From Chitinophaga japonensis (GTDB lineage: Bacteria; Bacteroidota; Bacteroidia; Chitinophagales; Chitinophagaceae), in the NCBI RefSeq assembly GCF_007830125.1, contig NZ_VLLG01000004.1, positions 794,326 to 858,325 on the forward strand: DNA of 64,000 nt, read 5' to 3'. The notes beneath the pieces are model-generated. The model ran no database searches. It saw only the letters and a program-made list of their open reading frames with translations, and had not been told where the DNA came from. Shown piece after piece: positions 15,681 to 23,636 of the stretch. Position 1 is the stretch's first letter; each line of letters begins with the position of its first letter. A program made the translations under genes and the position numbers.

Positions 15681-17198
15681 ATGAACAAGAATATAAATAC
15701 GCTGGGAGAACTCAGGAAGAGCGGCTATAGACCTAAATCAGTAAAGGAAGAGATCAGGCAGAACCTTATCTGCAAACTGCAAAAGAAAGAAAGTACCTTC
15801 CCGGGCATCATCGGTTATGAAGATACCGTGATACCCGATACGGAAAGGGCCCTGCTGTCACGCCACAACATCCTCTTCCTGGGGTTGCGCGGGCAGGCCA
15901 AAACGCGTATGGCCCGGCAGATGATAGACCTGCTGGATGATTATATACCCGTGGTGGACGGATCTGAAGTGAACGACGACCCGTTTAACCCGCTGTCCCG
16001 CTATGCCCGCGACCTGGTAGCGGAAATGGGCGACCTGACCCCCATCTCCTGGCTGCCCCGCGAAGCCCGCTACGGCGAGAAGCTGGCCACCCCGGACGTG
16101 TCCGTGGCAGACCTGGTGGGCGATATAGACCCCATCAAGGCGGCCAACCTGAAATTAAGCTACGCAGACGAAAGGGTGATCCACTTCGGCATCATCCCCC
16201 GTTCCAACCGCGGCATTTTCGTGATCAACGAGCTGCCGGACCTGCAGGCCCGCATACAGGTGGCCCTGTTCAATATCCTCCAGGAAGGGGATATCCAGAT
16301 CCGGGGCTTTAAGGTGCGCATGCCGCTGGACATCCTGTTCGTATTCACCGCTAACCCGGAAGATTACACGAACCGCGGCGCTATTGTAACGCCGCTGAAG
16401 GACCGTATAGAAAGCCAGATCGTTACCCACTACCCGAAGAACGTGGAGAACTCCCTCCTGATCACCGAACAGGAGGCCGACGTGCACGAGGAGCAGAAAG
16501 GTAAAGTGCACCTGGCCGATATGGTGAAACGCCTCATTGAGCAGGTAGCCTTTGAAGCGCGTAACAGCGAGTACGTGGATAAAAAGAGCGGCGTGTCCGC
16601 CCGCCTCACCATCGCCGCCTACGAGAATGCGGTGAGCGCCGGCGAGCGCAGGGCCATCCTCAACCGCGAAAAGGAAACCTACGTGCGCATTGCCGACCTG
16701 CAGGGCATTGTGCCCGCTATTACCGGCAAGATCGAGCTGGTATACGAAGGCGAGCAGGAAGGACCGCAGCAGGTGGCCTACAACCTGCTGGACAAAGCCA
16801 TGCGCACCCTGTTCGCACAGTACTTTCCCAATCCCGATTCCTTCAAGAAACGCAAGCAGCCCGCCAATGCGGCCGCCGGCCAGGATAATCCCTACCGCGC
16901 CGTGATACAGTGGTTTGACAAAGGCAACGCCGTGCACCTGCTGCAGGACATTAGCGACAAGCAATACGAGACCTCCCTGCAGAAAGTGGATGGGCTGAAA
17001 GAGCTGGTAAAATCAAAATTCCCGCGCGCCAGCGGCAAAGAGCAGCTACTCATGATGGAGTTTGTGCTGCATGGCCTGGCCGCCTATTCCCTGATCAGTA
17101 AAAAGATGGTGGAAAATGAAACCCGTTTCAGTGATCTCCTGGGCACCATGATGAACTTTACAATGGGGAACGAAGAGACCGAAGAGGACACTTTTTAA
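15681..17198 (+). CDS. magnesium chelatase (ChlI)-like AAA+ ATPase
   Basis: 505 residues. After a short N-terminal extension comes the AAA+ core: Walker A GLRGQAKT at 68-75, a VADLVGDIDP insert, the Walker B strand GIFVINELPDL at 178-188, and the second-motif strand FVFTANPEDYTNRG around residue 222. Walker B carries Asn183 where Asp is usual (N-E instead of D-E), and the P-loop has Gln-Ala before Lys rather than the common Gly. As far as I recall, related Chl-like proteins share INELPDL, so this may be a family trait. A helical C-terminal domain follows. It probably drives remodelling together with the VWA protein encoded just upstream. Confidence 0.88.
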   Translation: MNKNINTLGELRKSGYRPKSVKEEIRQNLICKLQKKESTFPGIIGYEDTVIPDTERALLSRHNILFLGLRGQAKTRMARQMIDLLDDYIPVVDGSEVNDDPFNPLSRYARDLVAEMGDLTPISWLPREARYGEKLATPDVSVADLVGDIDPIKAANLKLSYADERVIHFGIIPRSNRGIFVINELPDLQARIQVALFNILQEGDIQIRGFKVRMPLDILFVFTANPEDYTNRGAIVTPLKDRIESQIVTHYPKNVENSLLITEQEADVHEEQKGKVHLADMVKRLIEQVAFEARNSEYVDKKSGVSARLTIAAYENAVSAGERRAILNREKETYVRIADLQGIVPAITGKIELVYEGEQEGPQQVAYNLLDKAMRTLFAQYFPNPDSFKKRKQPANAAAGQDNPYRAVIQWFDKGNAVHLLQDISDKQYETSLQKVDGLKELVKSKFPRASGKEQLLMMEFVLHGLAAYSLISKKMVENETRFSDLLGTMMNFTMGNEETEEDTF

Positions 17199-17226
17199 CA
17201 ACTAATAACTAATAACAGTCTGCGTT

Positions 17227-18537
17227 ATGAACAATTCCAGGAGAGATTTTATCCGCTCGGCTTCCACCCTGGTAGCCGCAGCCGCCATGCCTTCCGCATT
17301 GCATGGCCTTCCGAAAATGGTGGCCCCCAGCGACCGCCTCAATGTAGCCGCCATTGGCATCAATGGCATGGGCTGGGCCGACCTGAACGCCCTGCTCAAG
17401 ATCCCCGGCGTGCAGTGCGTAGCCCTCTGCGACGTGGACAAGAATGTGCTGGACAAACGGGCCGCAGAGCTTGCACAGCGCAATATGAAAGTGAAGACCT
17501 ACGGCGACTACCGGCAACTGCTGGAGAACAAGGACATTGACGCGGTAGTGATCGGCACGCCGGATCACTGGCACTGCCTGCAGATGACGGAAGCCTGCGC
17601 CGCCGGCAAAGACGTGTACGTGGAAAAGCCTATCGGCAACTCCATCGCGGAATGCCGCGCCATGGTAGCGGCCCAGGAGCGCCACCAGCGCGTGGTGCAG
17701 GTGGGCCAGTGGCAGCGTAGCCAGCAGCACTTTAAGGATGCTATTGACTTTGTATATTCCGGCAAGCTGGGCCAGGTGCGCCTGGTAAAGGCCTGGGCCT
17801 ACATGGGCTGGATGAAGTCCATCCCGAAACAGCCCGACGGTACGCCCCCGGCCGGCGTGGATTACGCCATGTGGCTGGGCCCCGCGAAAACAAGGCCCTT
17901 CAATCCCAACCGCTTCCACTTTAACTTCCGCTGGTACTGGGACTATGCCGGCGGCCTTATGACGGACTGGGGCGTGCACCTGCTGGACTATGCCCTGCTG
18001 GGCATGAAAGCGCAGCATCCCATATCCATTATGGCGGCCGGTGGCAAATTTGCCTATCCCGATGACGCGGCGGAAACACCGGACACCCTTACCACCGTAT
18101 ATCAGTTTGACGGCTTTAATATCCAGTGGGAGCACGCTATCGGCATAGACGGCGGCCCCTACAGCCGCGACCACGGCATTGCCTTTATCGGCAACAATGG
18201 CACCCTGGTGCTGGACCGCGGCGGCTGGGAAGTGATCCCGGAAAAGGAAAAGGACACGCCTAAAATGGAAGCCGTGCCCCGCCGTGCCCGCGTGGATAAC
18301 GGGCTGGACCTGCACGCGAAGAACTTCGTGGAAGTGGTGAAGTCCCGCAATTTTGCGGACCTGAATGCCCCCATACAGGCTGGCGCCAATGTGGCCATCA
18401 ATGCACAGATGGGCAACATCGCCTTCAAAACCGGCAAAAAGATTTACTGGGACGCCGCCAGCGACCGCTTCAAAGACAACGCCGCCAATCAACTGCTGGC
18501 TGCGGAATATCATAACGGATACAAACTACCGAAATAA
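17227..18537 (+). CDS. Gfo/Idh/MocA family oxidoreductase with Tat signal
   Basis: 436 residues. The start MNNSRRDFIRSAS with a following hydrophobic stretch is a twin-arginine signal, so the folded, cofactor-loaded enzyme is exported. The N-terminal Rossmann domain (VAAIGINGMGW) binds NAD(P); VEKPIGN is the family EKP motif with the catalytic-site Lys. The C-terminal domain has WYWDYAGGLMTDWGVHLLD, typical of the secreted oxidoreductases of Bacteroidota and Planctomycetota. The stop abuts the ATG of a DUF1080 lipoprotein gene, so the two are translated together. The pair suggests oxidation of a sugar to its 3-keto form and cleavage or processing of the product. Confidence 0.9.
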   Translation: MNNSRRDFIRSASTLVAAAAMPSALHGLPKMVAPSDRLNVAAIGINGMGWADLNALLKIPGVQCVALCDVDKNVLDKRAAELAQRNMKVKTYGDYRQLLENKDIDAVVIGTPDHWHCLQMTEACAAGKDVYVEKPIGNSIAECRAMVAAQERHQRVVQVGQWQRSQQHFKDAIDFVYSGKLGQVRLVKAWAYMGWMKSIPKQPDGTPPAGVDYAMWLGPAKTRPFNPNRFHFNFRWYWDYAGGLMTDWGVHLLDYALLGMKAQHPISIMAAGGKFAYPDDAAETPDTLTTVYQFDGFNIQWEHAIGIDGGPYSRDHGIAFIGNNGTLVLDRGGWEVIPEKEKDTPKMEAVPRRARVDNGLDLHAKNFVEVVKSRNFADLNAPIQAGANVAINAQMGNIAFKTGKKIYWDAASDRFKDNAANQLLAAEYHNGYKLPK

Positions 18538-19335
18538 ATGCGCAACACTTTGCTTACTGCAGCCTGCATGCTTTTTGCTCTATCCGCATGCATGCAGCCC
18601 ACCGACAATGCACAACAGGAAAAGGCCGGAGCGGATTCGGCCGCTAAACCCGAAAACAATGCCGACATGAAGCCAGAGGATACCGAGGTATGGGAGCCCG
18701 TGCCTAAAGTGATCACGCCGGGCGATGCCACCAACACCGCTCCCGGCGATGCCGTTGTATTATTTGACGGCAAAAACCTGGACCAGTGGCAGGCCGAAGA
18801 TGGCGGCCCCGCCAAATGGGAGTTAAAGGATGGCGTGGTAACCGTGGTAAAAGGCGCCGGCACCATGAAGACCAAACAGGACTTTGAGGATTTCCAACTG
18901 CACATTGAATGGCGCACGCCCGCCAAAGTAGAGGGCGAAGGCCAGGGCCGCGGCAACAGCGGCATCTTTATGCAGGGCCTGTACGAGCTGCAGGTGCTGG
19001 ACAACTATAATAACCGCACCTATTCCAACGGGCAGGCCGGCAGCTTTTACAAGCAGCGGATACCGCTGGTAAATGCATGCAGGCAGCCAGGCGAATGGCA
19101 GACCTATGATGTAATATGGACAGCGCCGCGCTTTAATGCAGATGGTTCGCTGAAATCACCGGCGCGTGCTACGGTATTGCAAAACGGGGTGCTGGTACAA
19201 AATAACGTGGAGCTGGATGGACCTACTTTATATATCGGGAAACCGGCCTATAAACAACATGGGCCCGGCCCCATCGTCCTGCAGGACCACGGCAATCCGG
19301 TAAGTTACCGGAACATCTGGGTCAGGACCTTATAA
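18538..19335 (+). CDS. DUF1080 (3-keto-disaccharide hydrolase) lipoprotein
   Basis: 265 residues. A lipoprotein signal with lipobox LSAC (Cys at about 18) is followed by a low-complexity linker to residue 70 and one concanavalin-like DUF1080 domain. The domain opens with VVLFDGKNLDQWQ and has WELKDGVVTV, the GRGNSGIFMQGLYELQVLD block, and ends HGNPVSYRNIWVRTL. Characterised DUF1080 proteins cleave 3-keto-glycosides. The gene starts on the base after the oxidoreductase stop, which implies strict co-expression. Location: periplasmic side of the envelope or outer membrane. Confidence 0.9.
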   Translation: MRNTLLTAACMLFALSACMQPTDNAQQEKAGADSAAKPENNADMKPEDTEVWEPVPKVITPGDATNTAPGDAVVLFDGKNLDQWQAEDGGPAKWELKDGVVTVVKGAGTMKTKQDFEDFQLHIEWRTPAKVEGEGQGRGNSGIFMQGLYELQVLDNYNNRTYSNGQAGSFYKQRIPLVNACRQPGEWQTYDVIWTAPRFNADGSLKSPARATVLQNGVLVQNNVELDGPTLYIGKPAYKQHGPGPIVLQDHGNPVSYRNIWVRTL

Positions 19336-19818
19336 ATTGTCCTCTTCCAGCATCATGGACAGGTATACCGCGTTGCTGATCGGGTTGTCGTAATAGGCGG
19401 CAATCGGCTGAAAGCCCAACGCGGTATACAGTTCTATGGCCGGTCGCATATGCGCCAGCGTATCCAGCAGCATCCGGTGGTAGCCCAGTTCCTTACCTGC
19501 TTCAATGGCCTTGGCGGCCAGCGTTTTGCCCAGGCCCTGTCCTTTATAGGCATCGCGTACGAATAAACGTTTCATTTCGCAGGTGGTGTTGTCAAACCGC
19601 CGTACCGCTACGCAGCCGGCCGGCTGCCCGTCCACTTTAGCCAGGAATAACGCCCCTTCCGGAGCCATATAGTTATTGGGCAGGGCCTGCATCTCTTCCT
19701 CGAAACGCTGGAAGCTGAGGTCCACGCTCAGCCAGGCCGCGTACTCCCGGAAAAGCGCTTTTACCTGCTCTATATCGGCTGGAAGGCTCTTGTCAGTGAT
19801 CTGAATGATTTCGAGCAT
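19330..19818 (-). CDS. GNAT family N-acetyltransferase
   Basis: 162 residues from the ATG at 19818. The frame runs on through the tRNA-Cys gene and its terminator, which cannot be coding. The protein has acetyl-CoA-binding motif A as LFVRDAYKGQGLGKTLAAKAI and the C-terminal ALGFQPIAAYYDNP block with ELYTALGF. It belongs to the small cytoplasmic acetyltransferases; the acceptor is unknown. Its last 6 bases overlap the end of the convergent DUF1080 gene. Confidence 0.9.
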   Translation of the reverse strand: MLEIIQITDKSLPADIEQVKALFREYAAWLSVDLSFQRFEEEMQALPNNYMAPEGALFLAKVDGQPAGCVAVRRFDNTTCEMKRLFVRDAYKGQGLGKTLAAKAIEAGKELGYHRMLLDTLAHMRPAIELYTALGFQPIAAYYDNPISNAVYLSMMLEEDNL

Positions 19819-19848
19819 ACTTATATTTTTGGGTGTCCCTTTAACGCG

Positions 19849-19881
19849 AAAAGCCTCCTGAGTTTCAGAAGGCTTTTTTTT
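19849..19881. terminator. bidirectional terminator after tRNA-Cys
   Basis: AAAAGCCTcCTGA and TCAGaAGGCTTTT form a 13-position stem with one mismatch and a GTT loop, with 8 T on the plus strand and 4 on the minus strand. It lies just beyond the 3' end of tRNA-Cys (minus), separating it from the GNAT gene. Confidence 0.8.
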
Positions 19882-19884
19882 GGG

Positions 19885-19955
19885 AGGTACCGAGCGGAGT
19901 CGAACCGCTGTAAAAGGTTTTGCAGACCTCTGCCTAGCCACTCGGCCACGGTACC
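19885..19955 (-). tRNA. tRNA-Cys (anticodon GCA)
   Basis: The complement folds as a 71-base tRNA: acceptor GGTACCG/CGGTACC, anticodon stem GAGGT/ACCTT (last pair G-U) with loop CTGCAAA giving GCA, T arm AGCGG-TTCGACT-CCGCT, and discriminator U as expected for Cys. CCA is not encoded. It has its own promoter and a downstream terminator. Confidence 0.97.
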
Positions 19956-20023
19956 AGTCCTGTTTTTCTTGATCCTCCTATCCGCCTCAGGCGAATTCGG
20001 AACCATCGATTTTTGTAGGACTG

Positions 20024-20054
20024 CAAAAGTAGGCAATTTTGGATATTTAGCAAA
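20024..20054 (-). promoter_or_regulatory. promoter of tRNA-Cys
   Basis: On the minus strand TTTG (20051-20054), a 19-base spacer and TACTTTTG (20024-20031) match the Bacteroidota consensus exactly. The leader before the mature tRNA is about 60 bases and contains CAGTCCT/AGGACTG arms and a CGCCTGAGGCG palindrome, which may assist 5' processing. Confidence 0.85.
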
Positions 20055-20098
20055 TAAAATATATAGATTATTGGTAACAATGCCATATTTGCATAATA

Positions 20099-21004
20099 AT
20101 GCAGCAAAACCCAACAACTATGCAAGCACCCATCGCAGCATCGGAATTCATTCTCAACAGCCGTGGCGCAGTATACCACCTGGACCTGCGCCCGGAGGAG
20201 CTGGCCCCTACCGTTATCACCGTGGGCGACCCGGACCGGGTGGAGCAGGTAAGCCGGCATTTTGACAAAGTGGAAGGCATATTCCGGCACCGGGAGTTTG
20301 TGACCCACACCGGCTACATCGGCAGCAAGCGCCTCTCCGTGGTATCTACCGGCATTGGCACGGACAATATTGATATTGTGCTCAATGAGCTGGATGCCCT
20401 GGCCAATATTGATTTTACCACCCGCCAGGTAAAACCGGCGCTCACCCGCCTGCAGATCATCCGCCTGGGCACCTCCGGCGCTTTGCAGGCGGATATCCCG
20501 GTAGATGGGCTGGTGGTGTCTTCTCACGGCCTGGGGCTGGACAACCTCCTGCCCTGGTACGAAATGGAAAGCACGCCCGCCGAAACCGCCCTGCTGGAAG
20601 CCTTCAGCAGCCAGGTACCCCTGCGCCCCGGCAGCGCCCGTCCTTACCTGGCCGCGGCGGCGGATAGCCTGTTGCCGCATTTCCGGGAAGGTTTTCATAC
20701 AGGGATCACCGTTACCTGCCCCGGCTTTTATGCTCCCCAGGGCCGCGCACTCCGCGGGAAGCTCTCCCACCCCGCCCTGTTGGAGCAGCTCACCGCCTTC
20801 CGGCTGGAAGACCATCACATCACCAATTTTGAAATGGAGACCGCCGGCATTTACGGCCTGGGCCGGGTGCTGGGGCACGACTGCCTTTCCATCAGCACCA
20901 TCGTGGCCAACCGTATCCGGCAGGAATTCAGCAAAGACGGCGCCGCAGCGGTGCAGAAGATGATCGGGACCTGCCTGGGGATCATTGCAGGCATGAATTA
21001 TTAA
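20099..21004 (+). CDS. nucleoside phosphorylase (uridine phosphorylase-like)
   Basis: 301 residues of the PNP/UDP phosphorylase family, which splits nucleosides with phosphate. Motifs: TVITVGDPDRV (phosphate-binding Gly/Asp/Arg), STGIGTDNIDIVLNEL, IIRLGTSGALQ, and NFEMETAGIYGLG with the Glu-Met-Glu that holds the ribose. Nearest in pattern to the uridine phosphorylase branch, but the base specificity is uncertain. An alternative start is the ATG at 20120. The gene is 14 bases upstream of dapF on the same strand. Confidence 0.88.
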   Translation: MQQNPTTMQAPIAASEFILNSRGAVYHLDLRPEELAPTVITVGDPDRVEQVSRHFDKVEGIFRHREFVTHTGYIGSKRLSVVSTGIGTDNIDIVLNELDALANIDFTTRQVKPALTRLQIIRLGTSGALQADIPVDGLVVSSHGLGLDNLLPWYEMESTPAETALLEAFSSQVPLRPGSARPYLAAAADSLLPHFREGFHTGITVTCPGFYAPQGRALRGKLSHPALLEQLTAFRLEDHHITNFEMETAGIYGLGRVLGHDCLSISTIVANRIRQEFSKDGAAAVQKMIGTCLGIIAGMNY

Positions 21005-21018
21005 TTTAATTTTGCAGT

Positions 21019-21807
21019 ATGCAAGTGCACTTCTACAAATACCAGGGAACCGGCAATGATTTTGTGATCATGGACAACCGGGATGGCCGCTATGACGGGC
21101 TTACACAACAACAGGTGCACCACCTCTGCCACCGGCGCTTTGGTATTGGAGCGGATGGATTGATGCTGCTGAACAACCAGCCCGGTTATGATTTCGGCAT
21201 GAAATATTACAATGCCGACGGCAACGAGGGCAGCATGTGCGGCAACGGCGGCCGCTGTCTCGTGGCCTTCGCCCGTAAAATGGGCCTGCAGCAGCCGCAG
21301 CTCCGCTTCCTGGCGGTAGACGGCCCTCACGAGGCTACCATGCAGGGAGAAGACTGGGTGAACCTGAAAATGCAGGATGTGGACTGGGTGGAACAAGGCC
21401 CCCTTTACTATTACCTGAATACCGGCTCCCCCCATTTTGTAAAATATGTGGACGGGATACAGTCCCTGGACGTATACACCGAAGGCCGGCAGATACGTTA
21501 CAATGACAGGTTTGCAAAGGAAGGCACCAATGTGAACTTTGTACAGCAGCAGGACAATGGTATTTTTGTGCGCACCTACGAACGCGGTGTGGAGGATGAA
21601 ACCTACTCCTGCGGCACCGGTGTAACCGCCGCCGCGCTTACCTCCGCCGGGAATGAAGCCACCACCTACCGCGTGCCCGTGCAAACACTGGGCGGCCACC
21701 TCGAAGTACGCTTTACCAAAACCGGCGAGCGTTCCTTTACGGATATCTGGCTCTGCGGTCCTGCCCTGCTGGTGTTCGAGGGGCAGTTAATAATTAATAA
21801 TGAATAA
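21019..21807 (+). CDS. dapF: diaminopimelate epimerase
   Basis: 262 residues. DapF interconverts LL- and meso-diaminopimelate for lysine and peptidoglycan synthesis. Both catalytic cysteines are present: Cys74 in MCGNGGRC and Cys198 in SCGTGVTAAAL. Other family marks are the start YQGTGNDFVIMDN, GADGLMLL, and NTGSPHFV. Cytoplasmic. It follows the nucleoside phosphorylase by 14 bases. Its last codons (LIINNE and stop) lie inside an AT-rich spacer repeat, so the C-terminus is set by that repeat. Confidence 0.96.
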   Translation: MQVHFYKYQGTGNDFVIMDNRDGRYDGLTQQQVHHLCHRRFGIGADGLMLLNNQPGYDFGMKYYNADGNEGSMCGNGGRCLVAFARKMGLQQPQLRFLAVDGPHEATMQGEDWVNLKMQDVDWVEQGPLYYYLNTGSPHFVKYVDGIQSLDVYTEGRQIRYNDRFAKEGTNVNFVQQQDNGIFVRTYERGVEDETYSCGTGVTAAALTSAGNEATTYRVPVQTLGGHLEVRFTKTGERSFTDIWLCGPALLVFEGQLIINNE

Positions 21808-21892
21808 TTAATAATCGCAGCAGTTGTGTTTCACCTAAACACACGTACTTCGGACATTCTTAATTATTAATTGTTAATTATTAATTATTATT
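21787..21892. repeat. inverted pair of TTAATAATTAA arms
   Basis: The left arm (21787-21815, TTAATAATTAATAATG...) and the right arm (21860-21892, TTAATTATTAATTG...) are approximate inverse copies around a 44-base unique centre. The left arm covers the dapF stop; the right arm ends 8 bases before the corA start. They could fold into a long AT-rich hairpin. Confidence 0.55.
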
Positions 21893-21900
21893 GCGCGCGG

Positions 21901-22839
21901 ATGATCCAGTATTTCATAAATAAAGAAGGTCGAACGGTAGAGATCCATGAGCCGGAAAACGGCGCCTGGGTGAATATTGCACCGCCGCTGAAACAGGCGG
22001 AGTTCGAGCACCTGTCCGAGGAACTGGATATTCCCCTGGACTTCCTCACAGACTCCCTGGATATCGACGAGAAATCCCGTTTCGAGCTGGAGGACGATGT
22101 AAAGCTGATCGTTATCAAAACCCCCACGGAGAATAACTCCATTAACGAAAGCGACGCTTACTACATCACCATCCCCATCGTGATCATCCTCACCCACAAC
22201 CAGATTATTACCGTTAACTCTTTTGATAACGCAGCCATCAAGAAGTTCCTGAACACCTTTCACAACCGCCACCCCGAAAAGCGGAACATGATGGTGCTGA
22301 AGATATTTGAAAAGGTGGTAATGAATTTCCTGGACTACCTCAAGGAGATCAACCAGCGCCGCAACCAACTGGAGCAAAAGCTGTATGACAGCAACCGGAA
22401 CGAGGAGCTGCTGTACCTGATGCGCATCCAGAAAAGCCTGGTATATTTTGTGACCGCCCTCCGCAGTAACGAGCTGGTGCTGATGAAGCTGGAGCGCACC
22501 AACTTCCTGGGGCTGAACGATGATGAAAAGGAATTCCTGAATGACCTGATCGTAGACACCTCCCAGGCCCTGGAAATGGCCAACGTGTATACCAACATCC
22601 TCAGCAGCACCATGGACGCCTTTGCCAGCATCATCTCCAATAACCTGAACCTGGTGATGAAGCGGCTCACTTCCATTACCATCGTGCTTACCTTTCCCGT
22701 ACTGGTATCCAGCATTTACGGCATGAACGTGGATATTCCCTACCAGCACTCCCCGCACGCATTCTATATACCGGTGATCCTTTCCATCGTTATTTCCGTG
22801 ATCATGAGCTGGTACTTCATGAAGAAGAAATGGTTCTGA
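21901..22839 (+). CDS. corA: CorA-type magnesium/cobalt transporter
   Basis: 312 residues from the ATG at 21901; an earlier in-frame ATG at 21871 lies in a repeat. The large N-terminal cytoplasmic domain (alpha/beta, then long helices rich in charged residues) leads to two C-terminal membrane helices. The first ends with the pore signature Gly-Met-Asn at 274-276 (IYGMNVDIP), and the second is the IPVILSIVISVIMSWYF segment followed by a Lys-rich tail. Family members are homopentameric Mg2+ channels. The short loop after GMN has no conspicuous MPEL motif (here the GMN is followed by VDIPYQ), which is common in the divergent Bacteroidota members. Confidence 0.92.
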   Translation: MIQYFINKEGRTVEIHEPENGAWVNIAPPLKQAEFEHLSEELDIPLDFLTDSLDIDEKSRFELEDDVKLIVIKTPTENNSINESDAYYITIPIVIILTHNQIITVNSFDNAAIKKFLNTFHNRHPEKRNMMVLKIFEKVVMNFLDYLKEINQRRNQLEQKLYDSNRNEELLYLMRIQKSLVYFVTALRSNELVLMKLERTNFLGLNDDEKEFLNDLIVDTSQALEMANVYTNILSSTMDAFASIISNNLNLVMKRLTSITIVLTFPVLVSSIYGMNVDIPYQHSPHAFYIPVILSIVISVIMSWYFMKKKWF

Positions 22840-22840
22840 A

Positions 22841-22967
22841 GAATTAATAATTAATAATGAAGAATTAATAATTATTGATTCAGTCTACCAATTAAATTAC
22901 CGGTGTCTTATATTTATTTGTGGATTGTTCCGCGATTATTAATTATTAATTTCTAATTATTAATTAT
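22841..22967. repeat. inverted pair of AATTAATAATTAA arms
   Basis: GAATTAATAATTAATAATG... (22841-22876) and ATTATTAATTATTAATTTC... (22935-22967) are approximate inverse copies on either side of a 58-base centre. The right arm includes the start codon of the Nudix gene. Same word family as 21787-21892 and 15646-15677. Confidence 0.55.
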
Positions 22968-23415
22968 GTCTTGTTTTAATGTGCGCGTCTATGGAATACT
23001 GTTCAATGAGCAAAAGCAGGTGCTGGTCAGCGATGAGTATATCCGCGGCGGGTATTATACCAAGTTCCCCGGCGGGGGCCTGGAATTCGGGGAAGGCACC
23101 CTGGACTGCATTGTACGGGAGTGGCAGGAAGAGCTGACCCAGGAGGTGGAAGTAGTGGAGCATATCTACACTACCGATTTCTTCCAGATATCCGCTTTTG
23201 ACAATACCTCGCAGATCATTTCCATCTATTACCTGGTAAGGCCCGTATCCCCTTTCACCGCTCCTATACTCAACCAGCCTTTTGATTTCGAGATACCGGA
23301 AGGCATTACCGAAGTGGAAGGCGTGCGCTGGATAGACTGGGAGCAGTTCTCCGCCGACAGTGTAACCCTGCCGATCGATAAGGTAGTGGCCACCCTGCTG
23401 AAAAGCAAATACTGA
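22966..23415 (+). CDS. Nudix hydrolase
   Basis: 149 residues. The Nudix box begins at Gly37 and has Glu43 and the REWQEE helix at 51-56 that binds the metal. The usual Gly two residues after the last Glu is Thr58. Small cytoplasmic Nudix enzymes hydrolyse nucleoside diphosphates linked to other groups; the substrate is unknown. The start codon sits in an AT-rich repeat arm without a Shine-Dalgarno site. Confidence 0.9.
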   Translation: MSCFNVRVYGILFNEQKQVLVSDEYIRGGYYTKFPGGGLEFGEGTLDCIVREWQEELTQEVEVVEHIYTTDFFQISAFDNTSQIISIYYLVRPVSPFTAPILNQPFDFEIPEGITEVEGVRWIDWEQFSADSVTLPIDKVVATLLKSKY

Positions 23416-23572
23416 AGCCGTTTTCCTATCTTCCTTCGTATATAAACCGCGTTATCCCCGGTCCAGTCCCACCCCGGCCTTTATGGGTCCGCACTCTTAC
23501 ATATTATATATAATTAAATGATTGCTTTTTGAAGATAATTATATTATTTTTCGAAAGGCGGTACTAGAAAAG

Positions 23573-23594
23573 TATAGAAATATAACTTTCTATA
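23573..23594 (+). promoter_or_regulatory. inverted repeat upstream of the SusC gene
   Basis: TATAGAAA and TTTCTATA form a perfect 8-base inverted repeat with a 6-base centre, 42 bases before the SusC start. The surrounding leader (23500-23636) is AT-rich, unlike the gene. It may be an operator or a leader hairpin controlling the SusCD pair. Confidence 0.4.
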
Positions 23595-23636
23595 ATCCAA
23601 CCATATCAACCAAAATCACTCCTAAATCCTATTCAC

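Noticed and set aside
19819-19941. N-terminal extension of the GNAT protein
   Set aside because: The extension would be read from the tRNA-Cys gene and its terminator. The ATG at 19818 gives a normal family start.
21007-21014. Promoter TTG-N19-TAATTTTG in front of dapF
   Set aside because: It fits the consensus, but the start of transcription would fall at or inside the start codon. dapF is 14 bases after the phosphorylase gene and is more simply read from it.
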